From assembly GCF_002940685.1 (NCBI RefSeq), contig NZ_PNFP01000004.1, forward strand, positions 1 to 64,000: DNA of 64,000 bases. The letters are read 5' to 3'. Below, piece after piece: positions 8,290-16,812 of this stretch. The DNA comes from Ensifer adhaerens (GTDB lineage: Bacteria > Pseudomonadota > Alphaproteobacteria > Rhizobiales > Rhizobiaceae). The notes beneath the pieces are model-generated. The model was not told where the DNA came from, ran no database searches, and saw only the letters and a list, made by a program, of their open reading frames with translations. A program made the translations under genes and the position numbers. Numbering within the stretch: position 1 is the first letter of the stretch; every line of letters begins with the position of its first letter.

Positions 8290-8525
8290 TCGTTGAAGCG
8301 CGATTGTGGCGCCTGTCTCCCCGATTTCCCTTGGCTAATTGTCCGGCTCTGCGGAGCGCCGCCGACGCTCAATTTGGGTTGTCGGGAAAGATTGGCGGTT
8401 CTCCCGCAGAAAGCCAAATTTATCCGGCCAAAAGTCATTCCGTTTTAAATCATTCTGCGTTATGGGAAGACGGAATGCTGGCGCCCGTGAATGTTGCCAG
8501 TGACAGTATGGAGCCGCTCGAAACC

Positions 8526-8831
8526 ATGTCCGCAAAGATCTATCGTCCAGCAAAGACCGCCATGCAGTCTGGCAAGGCCAAGACGAATCTGTGGGTGCTG
8601 GAGTTCGATCAGGAAAAGCCGCGCACCATCGACCCGATCATGGGCTACACCAGCTCCGGCGACATGAAGCAGCAGCTGCGGCTGACCTTCGAAAACGCCG
8701 AGCAGGCGATTGCCTACGCCGAGCGCAACGGCATCGAATACCGCGTGATCGCGCCGAAGGAAGCGACCCGCAAGAGCGTGTCCTATCCGGACAATTTCCG
8801 TTTCAACCGGATGCAGCCCTGGACCCACTGA
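8526..8831 (+). CDS. Complex I accessory subunit (NDUFS4-like, ETC_C1)
   Basis: A 101-residue protein beginning MSAKIYRPAKTAMQSG. It matches the alphaproteobacterial homologue of mitochondrial NDUFS4, an accessory subunit stabilising the NADH-binding arm of respiratory complex I. Typical motifs are LWVLEFDQEKPRTIDPIMGY and the C-terminal SYPDNFRFNRMQPWTH. An in-frame ATG at 8475 has a better ribosome binding site (GGGAAG five bases ahead) and would add 17 residues, so the start is not certain. The gene sits alone between tRNA-Pro and tRNA-Arg, away from the nuo operon. Confidence 0.87.
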   Translation: MSAKIYRPAKTAMQSGKAKTNLWVLEFDQEKPRTIDPIMGYTSSGDMKQQLRLTFENAEQAIAYAERNGIEYRVIAPKEATRKSVSYPDNFRFNRMQPWTH

Positions 8832-8865
8832 GGTCCAGCCGCATTCGCCGGGCCTCGCCCGGAAC

Positions 8866-8942
8866 GGCCCCTTAGCTCAGTTGGATAGAGCACCTGCCTT
8901 CTAAGCAGGTTGTCGCAGGTTCGAATCCTGCAGGGGTCGCCA
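8866..8942 (+). tRNA. tRNA-Arg (anticodon TCT)
   Basis: A 77-nt cloverleaf: acceptor GGCCCCT/AGGGGTC, anticodon stem CCTGC/GCAGG around CTTCTAA, giving anticodon TCT, T-arm GTTCGAATCC and encoded CCA at 8940-8942. An integrase remnant points toward its 3' end 84 bases away, so this gene was probably the attachment site of an integrated element. Confidence 0.96.
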
Positions 8943-9025
8943 ACGATTTCAATGGCTTACCGGCGGATTTTCGCCCTCTACTGGACCCAGTTTACGGCTT
9001 TCTCATAGTCGTTTACAGACTTCAT

Positions 9026-9184
9026 TCACGTGATGTTCTTTTCCATCCGCAGAATGACCGCATCGCTGGTCTGCTAATCCGTCGCCAGATAGTGCTTTTT
9101 CAAGCACTCTTCCACCTCTGCAATCGAGTACCCGGCGATCGACGCGTAGCTGATCAGACCGGGACAGACCCGGCCGAGCAGGTG
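9026..9184 (-). pseudogene. Tyrosine recombinase (phage integrase) C-terminal remnant
   Basis: Read on the minus strand, one frame gives ISYASIAGYSIAEVEE followed by CLKKHYLATD, a stop, then QTSDAVILRMEKNIT and the true stop at 9026-9028. This matches the end of rhizobial integrases, where HYL holds the catalytic tyrosine and the tail reads D-x-Q-T-x-D-A-V-I-L-R-M-E. The internal stop is TAG at 9074-9076. The Arg-His catalytic region and everything upstream are missing. Family call is from recognition of the C-terminal pattern only. Confidence 0.65.
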
Positions 9185-9465
9185 AGGGGGACGTATCGCG
9201 ACGAGGAACGTGCTCTCGCTTTCGTCGCCCGATCCGGCGGCCTCGTTCCAATGATCGACAATGGGGTGCAGCCGCTCGGCTATTCTCGTACCCAGACGCC
9301 GGTCACCGGCGACATCAGCATCATCATGGCGGCTTCGGACCTCGACGGCACCCTCAAGGAAATCGGTGCGATCCGCTTTGGTCCGTTCTGGGCAGTTCTA
9401 GCGCCAGCCGGCGTCCGAGCGAAACGATGCGACTCTATTGCGGCGTGGAGCCGGGGAGATAAGGC

Positions 9466-10066
9466 TTGATTCTTCTTTATGAGAGTGCGCCATCGGAAGA
9501 GATCATCCATCGCGTGCGGGTCGATTTGTGCGCGTGCTCTTCGCACGACAGCCCCGTCCTCTTCGATCCGATCTTCACGCCAATTTTCACCGCGCCGTTC
9601 ACGCCGATCTTCGGCGCCGGTACTGCTCTGACGACGTTCGCCGTCGGCGCCGCCACTGCTGCTGCGATCACGGCCTTGACCGTCGGTTTGCAACTGCTGC
9701 TCGCGCCAAGCGTCAGAACGCCGAAATCGGAGGACGGCAAGGTACCGAAGATGCAAGCGATCCCGTATCGTTGGTGGGGAGTTGGGCGCACAGGCGTTGC
9801 CGGAGCCTACTCTGGGAAGCAAAGGGGAAGCGCCTGTTCGCGGTTCAAGCCCTCGTCGGGCACCGGATCAAAGCCATCAACCGATACTTTTTGCACCATG
9901 ACGAAGCCACGATCGGAAGCGGAAACATAGTGAAGGGCTTGGCTGACGGTCGATATGGCAACGGGACGGTGCAGTGTTCTCCCGTCTCGGGGCGGACCCA
10001 GAAACGGCTTATGCCGATGTCGTCGCCGGCATTCCGGAGTCGTGGACGAACGCGCATCGGGGACAG
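9466..10066 (+). pseudogene. Frameshifted phage tail (tip/host-specificity type) gene
   Basis: Three reading frames in succession spell one protein. Frame one gives LFDPIFTPIFTAPFTPIFGAG, a hydrophobic Ala/Thr helix and EDGKVPKMQAIPYRWWGVGR. A shift near 9810 leads to LWEAKGKRLFAVQALVGHRI and NRYFLHHDEATI. A second shift near 9975 leads to FSRLGADPETAYADVV and IPESWTNAHRGQ. The order and motifs match tail-tip proteins of rhizobial prophages. The gene is then cut by transposase sequence. It is dead as it stands. Confidence 0.6.
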
Positions 10067-10650
10067 CTGACGCGATCGGCACTGCACCGTTGCCTTCAGT
10101 GTCACGACATATCGCGCCTGCCCGACGTCGATGGTGACAAATCCAGGCTGCAACGCTTCAAGCGTTATCCCATCGGCTTCTTTCACGCGGACATTGCCGC
10201 GTCCAGACGGCTGAGGGCAAGCCTTTTTTCTCTTCGTAGCAATCGACCGTATGAGCAAGTTCGCGGTCACCCGGCTCGTCGACAAGGCCGACAGGCGGGC
10301 GGCATGGGAGTTCCTGGAGCATCTCCTTGAGCTGCTGCCATACCGGATCCGCACGATCCTCACCGACAACGGCATCCAATTTGCAGAGCAGCCCCCGCAA
10401 CCGGAACACCATCTATTCCCGGCCAATGCGTTTCGACATGATCTGCGAAGCAAACGGGATCGAGCATCGACTGACGAAGCCAAGCCACCCATGGACCAAC
10501 GGTCAGGTTGAGCGGATCAACCGCACGATCAAGGAGGCCACCGTCAAACGCTTCCGCTACGACAACCACGCTCAGCTGCAGGCCCGGCGACTTTGCCATC
10601 GACGCGTCTTTGGGCTTACCAATGCAGACAGCAAGGGATGTAGCCTATAA
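10067..10650 (+). pseudogene. IS481-family transposase remnant, frameshifted
   Basis: The same frame that ends the phage tail fragment continues directly into LTRSALHRCLQCHDISRLP, FKRYPIGFFHADIA, a typical IS481 transposase interior. Frameshifts near 10200 and 10385 are needed to read on through SKFAVTRLVDKADRRAAWEF, ILTDNGIQF and then ICEANGIEHRL, HPWTNGQVERINRTIKEAT. These are rve/DDE integrase-core motifs. The N-terminal helix-turn-helix and the C-terminal end are missing and no terminal inverted repeats were found, so it cannot move itself. Confidence 0.75.
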
Positions 10651-10661
10651 GCAAGCGCCCA

Positions 10662-10877
10662 ATGAAGATCAGCGCAGACCGGAACTCTCCGTATTGGTTC
10701 CACGGCATCACGCAGTTTAGCCCCTACCTCAACGGTGGGAGAATGGACAACGTCCTCTTCGCTGATTAGGAGGAAGCCGTGATGGATATCCGGGAAGTCG
10801 TTGATGGAGAGGTGACGCGACTACATGGCAAAGTAGAAAATAGGTTGGCGCATCACCTCAATCTTGTCAAAGCTTGA
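10662..10877 (+). pseudogene. Small phage-like gene interrupted by an amber codon
   Basis: One frame runs MKISADRNSPYWFHGITQF, SPYLNGGRMDNVLFAD, then TAG, then EEAVMDIREVVDGEVTRLHG and KVENRLAHHLNLVKA to TGA at 10875-10877. The sense of the frame continues cleanly across the TAG, so a 71-residue protein with one nonsense change is likely. It resembles small proteins found beside phage tail genes, but I cannot name it. The last bases overlap the 3' end of the convergent methyltransferase gene. Confidence 0.45.
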
Positions 10878-11598
10878 TTAGGGACCAAGCCGACCAGAAC
10901 TTGTAGTGCCGGTAGAAATTGTCCGGCTCACCCTCCGTCGGGCCATGTGGCGACTGTACGAAGCGGTTGTAAGCTTCGATGTCAAACATCAAGCCATGGT
11001 CCTGCAGCTTCTCAGTCCAGTAGGAAACTGGCTTGATATTCACGTGCGTGGGATCACCCATGTAGATGTCTTTGGTTTCGCCATATCGAATAGCGTCGAG
11101 GACCACGAACATGCGGCCACCCGGCCGCAGGACACGCGTGAATTCAGACATCATCTTGTCAGTGAGCTCGTCGGGGATGTGCTCCAGAACCTGATGAGAA
11201 TGGAGCAGCGAAACCAGACCACTCTCGATCGGCATCTCGGTGAGTGATCCGTGGACCAGTTGATCCGGTGAGAAGTTGAAGCGCTGCCGGCCGAGCTTCA
11301 CCATGTGTTCTGTGATATCGATGCCGCAAACGCGAGAGTAAACGCCAGTCTCTCGGAAGCCGTTCAAATGGGTGCCGCAGGCCGCGCCAACATCTAAGAC
11401 CGAAGGATCTTCGTATTCTTGCTGCAATGTGGCTTCAGTTACCATCCTGGCATAGGAGGAATGCCAGTAGCCATAGGTGAGGTAGTCGAGACCGGATTCC
11501 TTGTGTTCGTTGTAGTAGTCTCTGCTATATTCCGTTGTTCGAAATGTGCTTGGCTGCTTCTTCCGCCAGAAGCCCCAAAGGCAATGAGGTGTGCCCAT
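10867..11598 (-). CDS. Class I SAM-dependent methyltransferase
   Basis: About 243 residues from the ATG at 11598. The SAM-binding motif is VLDVGAACGTHLNGF, with CGIDITEHMV as the acidic strand and LLHSHQVLEHIPDE and VLRPGGRMFVV as later motifs of the Methyltransf_11 type. The frame is open upstream to 11760 but that extension looks unconserved. Neighbours (FkbM enzymes, glycosyltransferase) point to glycan or lipid methylation. It is divergent from the FkbM gene at 11776, with lower GC than the core genome around it. Confidence 0.8.
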   Translation of the reverse strand: MGTPHCLWGFWRKKQPSTFRTTEYSRDYYNEHKESGLDYLTYGYWHSSYARMVTEATLQQEYEDPSVLDVGAACGTHLNGFRETGVYSRVCGIDITEHMVKLGRQRFNFSPDQLVHGSLTEMPIESGLVSLLHSHQVLEHIPDELTDKMMSEFTRVLRPGGRMFVVLDAIRYGETKDIYMGDPTHVNIKPVSYWTEKLQDHGLMFDIEAYNRFVQSPHGPTEGEPDNFYRHYKFWSAWSLIKL

Positions 11599-11775
11599 AA
11601 AACACCGCCGGGTTGTCGGTTTACAAGCTTGGTCAATTGCAAGTATGTGTTTAGGTAGGCTCCCTACCACGCCCACAGATGAATACGCAAGGTAGAGGAA
11701 CCGTATCGCGCGCCGTCTGCACTGGAGGGTCGCAAACTCATCTGGTTCAGAGGTTACCAATGTCAGGCAGTCAAC

Positions 11776-12660
11776 ATGAAAAGTGCTCTTGCTAAGGTCT
11801 TCAATTTCGGTCTAAGCGTTCGGGCAAAGTCCGAACGAGAGGAAGCGAGAATGCGGGCACCTGCTGATTACGCATATTTGGGCAACGGAGTGGGAGTTAC
11901 AAAAACCCACCGTGGGCACCGTATCTTCGTTTACACGAAGGACTTCGGGCTTACCCCGCACATCATCATGAATGGCGTCTGGGAATGGGGCATCGAGCAT
12001 GCGATCCTCAAACTAGTCGGGGCCGGTTCCACTGTCGTCGAAGTCGGTTGCAATATGGGCTACCATACCCTGGCGATGGCAGAAGCCATTGGTCCGGATG
12101 GAAAATTGTTTGGTTTCGAAGCGAACCCTGAAATCTACCGTCTTCTCCATTGGTCGGTTGACCACAATGGTTTCTTTCCGCGCGCGAAGCTCTACAACCA
12201 TGCTGTCACCCAAGTTCCAGGCCAGGTGAAGTTCACTTACGATCCGTCCGCGGTTGGGGGTGGTAACGTGTTGAACGGCGATCCGAAGGAAGGCGTGAAG
12301 GTTATCACGGTGCCAGGTGTCCCGCTCGATGAAACCTTGGCCACTGTCAGCAACGTTGATCTCCTCCGCATGGACGCGGAAGGCTTCGAGCCGCTGATCA
12401 TCCGCGGGGCGAAGGGGCTGATTGAGCGGTCGCCCAACATCAAGATTGTTGTTGAATGGTCCGTGCTGATGATGGCCACCCGGCTCAATCTGGGAGAGTT
12501 TGTCAAGGAACTTGAGGCAACCGGTTTCCGCGCGTGGGTGATCGATGGGGATTCGAACTTCAATTCGGTAGCGATGTCGGAGCTCACATCGCTACCGCAC
12601 TGCGAGGTCACATTCTCCAAGTCGGATATCTCGTCGCTGAACACTCCTCAGCAGCGGTAA
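11776..12660 (+). CDS. FkbM family methyltransferase
   Basis: A 294-residue protein with the FkbM pattern: VVEVGCNMGYHTLAMAEAIG and LFGFEANPEIYRLL for SAM binding, and LLRMDAEGFEPLIIRGAKG in the C-terminal half. FkbM enzymes O-methylate sugars or small molecules; a surface-polysaccharide target is inferred from context. A basic N-terminal stretch of about 35 residues precedes the domain. Its GC is visibly lower than the flanking housekeeping genes. The ribosome binding site is weak. Confidence 0.85.
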   Translation: MKSALAKVFNFGLSVRAKSEREEARMRAPADYAYLGNGVGVTKTHRGHRIFVYTKDFGLTPHIIMNGVWEWGIEHAILKLVGAGSTVVEVGCNMGYHTLAMAEAIGPDGKLFGFEANPEIYRLLHWSVDHNGFFPRAKLYNHAVTQVPGQVKFTYDPSAVGGGNVLNGDPKEGVKVITVPGVPLDETLATVSNVDLLRMDAEGFEPLIIRGAKGLIERSPNIKIVVEWSVLMMATRLNLGEFVKELEATGFRAWVIDGDSNFNSVAMSELTSLPHCEVTFSKSDISSLNTPQQR

Positions 12661-12674
12661 CACAAAACAAAGTT

Positions 12675-12701
12675 GAGCCTCACCACAGAATGGTGGGGCT
12701 C
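12675..12701 (+). terminator. Hairpin after the FkbM gene
   Basis: GAGCCTCACCA and TGGTGGGGCTC pair over CAGAA with one G-T pair, 15 bases after the FkbM stop. There is no T-run on the plus strand, so termination is uncertain. Confidence 0.4.
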
Positions 12702-12742
12702 GGCGCTTGCACATCACGGCACTCTCAGAATTGAAACTTTAG

Positions 12743-13780
12743 ATGGTTTACGTTTTCTGCGGGCTTCCTGCGCCTTACGCAACATTCATTGTCAGGTTGG
12801 GGCTTGACATTCTTCGGGAGTTCTATGGCGACTTCCAGTACGTGGCGGCAAACACCTTGGACCAACTTCGAGAGGGGTTGGAAAAGAGAGGTGATCGGCC
12901 GATCATGATCTACTTTGATGTGCCTGATATCAAAATCGCACAATCTGTGGTGCATAACGGCATCCCCACCGTTCTCGTGACCGAGCCTGTCGAGCAGGCA
13001 ATACTATACGCCATGAAGGCGCGGTCTCTATCTGCCCTGGCTGCCTCGCGGTTTGTTACTCAGTCAGCGGCATCCTTGTTCCCCGTCGTTTCCGCCAACA
13101 CGATCTCACCACTACGGATCGGAACACAGTTAAACGAGCTTGAGAGTCTAGTGAATCGTGTTTCATTTTCGCTCGGACTTTCGCTGACTTCAGTGAATGT
13201 GGACAACATCCTGGCTCTATACGATCAGGCAAACCGCAACCACTTGAGGCCGCTGACAGAGATCATCTATGAGCGCGTCGAGCATGCTAGCGAGGCTGCT
13301 ACCGGTACATCTGAATTGACGCCGGAAGAGGTGGAAGTCGTGCAGGCCACCGCGGCGGCGTATGATATGTTGATGTCGGGACAAATACCATCCCGAATCA
13401 AATGGCCAGTTGCTGCTTGCTTCAGTGGACAGAGGCCAACCGGCGGCCTTGCCGGTCCAATTGAAATGGTTGGGCCTGCGAGGATGCTTAGCTGGGGACC
13501 ATATTTTCACTTGCCTGCGGGGGAGTGGCTGGCCGACGTGACTTTCTCAGTCAAAGGCAACTACTCAGGCAACATTATTGTTATTGACGTGTTAGCTGAC
13601 GGCAAGGTCACTGTGGTGGCAAAATCGGTTCTGCCAAAGAACGGGACCTTTTCGGCGCAACTGGAATTTGAGGTGTCGGCTCCCAACCAACCTGTTGAAG
13701 TCCGGGTGGTTATGGCCGAAGGCGCGATAGAAGGAGAGTTCGAACTTGTCAGCCTAACGATTGAAAGGGTGGCATCTTAA
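12743..13780 (+). CDS. Protein of unknown function (345 aa)
   Basis: I do not recognise this protein. The N-terminal part (about 1-110) has an alternating strand-helix layout starting MVYVFCGLPAP, with PIMIYFDVPDIKIAQSVV and IPTVLVTEPVEQAI, which could be a nucleotide- or sulfate-donor-type fold. The middle (about 150-200) is helical. The C-terminal third (about 225-345) is strand-rich with YFHLPAGEWLADVTFSVKGN and SLTIERVAS, suggesting a beta-sandwich such as a carbohydrate-binding module. No signal peptide or membrane segment is seen. It follows an FkbM gene on the same strand and has low GC, so a role in surface-glycan modification is a guess. Confidence 0.7.
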   Translation: MVYVFCGLPAPYATFIVRLGLDILREFYGDFQYVAANTLDQLREGLEKRGDRPIMIYFDVPDIKIAQSVVHNGIPTVLVTEPVEQAILYAMKARSLSALAASRFVTQSAASLFPVVSANTISPLRIGTQLNELESLVNRVSFSLGLSLTSVNVDNILALYDQANRNHLRPLTEIIYERVEHASEAATGTSELTPEEVEVVQATAAAYDMLMSGQIPSRIKWPVAACFSGQRPTGGLAGPIEMVGPARMLSWGPYFHLPAGEWLADVTFSVKGNYSGNIIVIDVLADGKVTVVAKSVLPKNGTFSAQLEFEVSAPNQPVEVRVVMAEGAIEGEFELVSLTIERVAS

Positions 13781-13979
13781 ATTCTCACTGGGGTGGATTT
13801 GTGCCAAGATGAGCGTCGTACGTCATTTCATCTCCGTGGAGTGCGCTAGCGATGCCCTCAGTGAAACGCATTCCCTTATGTTTCGTCCAGAGATGTCTCA
13901 TCCGCCAAGAGCGAGATCGCAGACGCGCCACCGCGCGGCGCGTGGTTGCGGTCGGTTCTGGCTCCCTCGAGCAGGAAGC

Positions 13980-14828
13980 TTACCCGCGTTTCCGGAAGCA
14001 AGAAAGAAGCGCGGTGACGGGCTTGAACAAAAGCCTGTGGCCCTTGGTGTACATGCGGCCGGGCCGGTGGATCGTCAGCGCGTAGCGATAGGAGCGCCGC
14101 TGTTGCAGATAGGTCCGGAATTTCTGGACCACCTGGCGTCGTGCATCGTTCTGTCGGGCCCGCTTACCGTCCGTGAGGCTAAGGTGCTGCGTGACCAGGC
14201 TTTCTTCGCAGCCGGCGATCAATCCGCCTCCCAAGGCAAAACGAATGGCCCATTCACGATCGACTGCCCGGCGGAAATTCTCGTCGAAGGTGAACTTCCG
14301 CAAGGTCGAAACCCGGGTCAGCATCGTGCAGGTGCCGACCCTGCCGTCGCCGGGGAGGGGATCGTCGCAAAGCAGATGGAGAGCAACCGCGTCGCCACCG
14401 ACCGGCTGCGCGGTACCCATGGCGCTCAATGTCGTCGTCTTGCCGGCGGAGATCACGCGCCGCGTGCAATAGACCGAGACCGGCGCCGAATGGCGTTCCT
14501 CCGCAGCCAGCAGCTTTGCCACCTGGATCTTCAGCCGCTCCGGAGCGTTTTCGTCGTCCGAATCGAGGAAGGCCAGGATCTCGCCCGTGGCTTCGCGTGC
14601 AAGCGTGTTGCGAGCGCCAGCGTTGCCCTTGTTGGCGCTGTGAACGACCAGCCTTACACGCGGGTCCTGCTGAATGATCGATCGAACGATGTCTCCGGAT
14701 CGGTCCGTGGATGCATCGTCGCAGACCAGGATCTCCAGATCATCCCACTCCAGCTGTCTGGCCGACGCGAGGGTCCGCTCGATCGTCTCTTCGGCGTTGT
14801 AGCAGCATATCGCAAGTGTTACGCGCAT
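13980..14828 (-). CDS. Glycosyltransferase family 2
   Basis: A 282-residue GT2 enzyme with VTLAICCYNAEETIERTL at the N-terminus, LVCDDASTDRS for the nucleotide-sugar site, GNAGARN, and the DxD-type motif FLDSDDENAP. No membrane segments are visible, so it works at the cytoplasmic face. It is the last gene of a minus-strand group after a methyltransferase and an FkbM enzyme, with about 100 bases between it and the FkbM gene. The sugar donor cannot be told from sequence alone. Confidence 0.88.
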   Translation of the reverse strand: MRVTLAICCYNAEETIERTLASARQLEWDDLEILVCDDASTDRSGDIVRSIIQQDPRVRLVVHSANKGNAGARNTLAREATGEILAFLDSDDENAPERLKIQVAKLLAAEERHSAPVSVYCTRRVISAGKTTTLSAMGTAQPVGGDAVALHLLCDDPLPGDGRVGTCTMLTRVSTLRKFTFDENFRRAVDREWAIRFALGGGLIAGCEESLVTQHLSLTDGKRARQNDARRQVVQKFRTYLQQRRSYRYALTIHRPGRMYTKGHRLLFKPVTALLSCFRKRG

Positions 14829-14926
14829 CGAGGCCAGTTCCTATTGCGATTTGCGCTGGCCCAACGGCACTTTTGTCGTTGTCGGGCGCGCTGGATATTT
14901 CAGTGGAGGTTAATTCTGCTTGCGCA

Positions 14927-15649
14927 CTAGCCGACCGTACGGACAGGAACGGCGTTGGGTTCCAGCGCCGGGCTGCCCGCGCGGACGAAGAGCACGTCGA
15001 CGAGGCGATTGTGCGACCGGTGGGGGATGACGTCGGCAACTTCGAAGCCTTGCTCGGCCATGAAGGCGACAAGTTCCGAAAACCGATAACCGCCTTCAAA
15101 CCGGCGACGAAGACTGGCTTCGGTAAAGACGAAGTGCGTTTCCCGAAGCGTTTGTACGGCACCTTTGAGGACATCAAGGTCGAAGCCCTCCGTGTCGACT
15201 TTCAGCCCAAACGGACCGGAATAGCCTTTGTTCGCCAGAAGCTCGTCAAGCGGCGCGATTTGGATCTCTACGGTTTTTTCCGCTTGTCGCTTCCAGTCCC
15301 TGCGCTTCATCAGGCTGGAGGAGGGGCCCTCGAGTGCAAGCGTTGCCGTATCTCTTGCCGCGCCTGCTCCTGACTGGATGTAGTCGAAATCGAGGCCCTT
15401 TACGCTCTCGGCGGCCTTTTCCATCGTATCAGGCTGCGGGTCGATCAGGATGAACTTCTTGTCCTTGAAAAGCTCGTAGAACACCGGACTGCCTTGATAG
15501 ACGCCGATATCGATGAATGTGTTGATCTCAAAGCCATAGCGCTTCAGGTACGCCGCCGAATAGCGCTCCTCGGAAACATGGAAACCCTGTCGCGTCAGCA
15601 TCGAGGCTGCTGAGCGAAGCGCCCGTTTCAACAGCTTTCCCTTGATCAT
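14927..15649 (-). CDS. FkbM family methyltransferase
   Basis: About 240 residues from the ATG at 15649, which has GAGGGA four bases ahead. FkbM features: TFIDIGVYQGSPVFYELF, FILIDPQPDTM for SAM, LKVDTEGFDLDVLKGA, and FVFTEASLRRRFEGGY near the end. The open frame extends 90 codons upstream but that part is the shadow of the next gene. It is the middle gene of a three-gene minus-strand group, and an O-methylation step on a glycan is the likely role. Confidence 0.85.
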   Translation of the reverse strand: MIKGKLLKRALRSAASMLTRQGFHVSEERYSAAYLKRYGFEINTFIDIGVYQGSPVFYELFKDKKFILIDPQPDTMEKAAESVKGLDFDYIQSGAGAARDTATLALEGPSSSLMKRRDWKRQAEKTVEIQIAPLDELLANKGYSGPFGLKVDTEGFDLDVLKGAVQTLRETHFVFTEASLRRRFEGGYRFSELVAFMAEQGFEVADVIPHRSHNRLVDVLFVRAGSPALEPNAVPVRTVG

Positions 15650-15714
15650 GGTTCCCTCGGCAATTGCAGTGTCTTGCGGACGAAGCGCCCGGCCAGAACG
15701 AACGCGGTGATGGC

Positions 15715-16422
15715 TTAGATTTTGAGGCAGTTGTCCGGCATGTAGAACACGGACGTCCGCCAGGGGCGACCGTTGACCGGTCCGAAGCCGTCGAAGTCCA
15801 GGCGGCGATAGCCGCTGTTGATCAAGAGTTCGTAGCCCTCCTGATACCTCTCGCGTTCGCTGTTGTCCCAGATGATCGCGGATGGCTTCTGTTTCAGGTT
15901 CATCGTGGCCTTTGCGCAATTTACGCGATCACGGCCGTCAATGACGACAACGTCGAAAGGGATGTCCTGATGGCGCGTCACCTCGGTGGAGTAGTCTCCT
16001 CCCTCCACCAGTTCGCGATAGTTGTAACTGACGTTGGCGGGGGATTGCATCGAAATCAATTCGAACCAGCCACGGTCGTGTTCCACGCTGACCACCGATT
16101 TCGCGTTGCGGCTCCACCAAAGGGTGGAATTGCCGCTGCCGTATTCAAATATCCGCAGATCAGCCAGGTGCCTGGTATCAAGAAAGTGCAGCATCGGATA
16201 GGTGTACCAGGGGCAGGGCTCGCCATTCGCGGTCATTGGCTTGTGCTGCTTTGCACTCTCCAACCAGCCCATCTGCCGTGCGCTTTCGACGAATTTGGGG
16301 AAGAAGTCGCGCGGGATATCCGGGGTTTCCCAAATAAGCAGGTCGAGCTTCTGCTCGATCTTTGGAATGCGGCCGATGAGCTTTGTCGCTTTTACGAAGT
16401 TCTTCATCGCCCCCAGCATCAT
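15715..16422 (-). CDS. Class I SAM-dependent methyltransferase-like protein
   Basis: A 235-residue protein with a Rossmann-type core: LRIFEYGSGNSTLWWSR as the SAM glycine loop, VVSVEHDRGWFELI as the second strand, and FDVVVIDGRDRVNCA as the acidic strand. The C-terminal half ends with GFGPVNGRPWRTSVFYM. It resembles rhizobial methyltransferase-like proteins found in polysaccharide clusters. It leads the minus-strand group with the FkbM gene 65 bases downstream. A GTG/ATG choice near residue 6 is possible. Confidence 0.75.
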   Translation of the reverse strand: MMLGAMKNFVKATKLIGRIPKIEQKLDLLIWETPDIPRDFFPKFVESARQMGWLESAKQHKPMTANGEPCPWYTYPMLHFLDTRHLADLRIFEYGSGNSTLWWSRNAKSVVSVEHDRGWFELISMQSPANVSYNYRELVEGGDYSTEVTRHQDIPFDVVVIDGRDRVNCAKATMNLKQKPSAIIWDNSERERYQEGYELLINSGYRRLDFDGFGPVNGRPWRTSVFYMPDNCLKI

Positions 16423-16672
16423 AGTCTCCCTCAGTTGCGGAGATGCTTAATGACTTATATGCGTTGCCAGCGCAAGCCGCGGCGATGAGGATACTCGGAG
16501 CATCGAAGCTAGGCACGCAACACGCTTCCGCGCCGAGACGGCCGGCGCCTGCGGCCACGGAACCGTGTCGCCTGCCTTCCATCGATAACCGTCGCTCTTG
16601 TTGGTGGAAGCTAGCCCAGGTGTGGCACGAGACGGCGCGAAACTTGTCGTCTGCGCTTCGAAAAACACGCCA

Positions 16673-16711
16673 CAAAAAAACGGGCCGGCGGAACATTTCC
16701 GACCGGCCCGT
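16673..16711 (-). terminator. Orphan minus-strand intrinsic terminator
   Basis: On the minus strand ACGGGCCGG and CCGGCCCGT form a perfect 9-bp stem over a 14-base loop, followed directly by seven T and GTGG. It is a strong terminator, but the next minus-strand gene upstream is about 1.2 kb away beyond the regulator gene. A short transcript starting in 16712-16850 would be ended here. Confidence 0.6.
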
Positions 16712-16812
16712 TCCGGCAAAAGGCGGAAAGGGGAACGTCTCTGCGCGGGGCTGCAGCGCCGCGCGTAGGGAGATCGATACGGTCTGATAATGCCCGAAAG
16801 GCGATGCGGGAA

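Noticed and set aside
9026-10877. Amber recoding or suppression in the phage-derived genes
   Set aside because: The same genes also have several frameshifts, so ordinary decay explains the stops.
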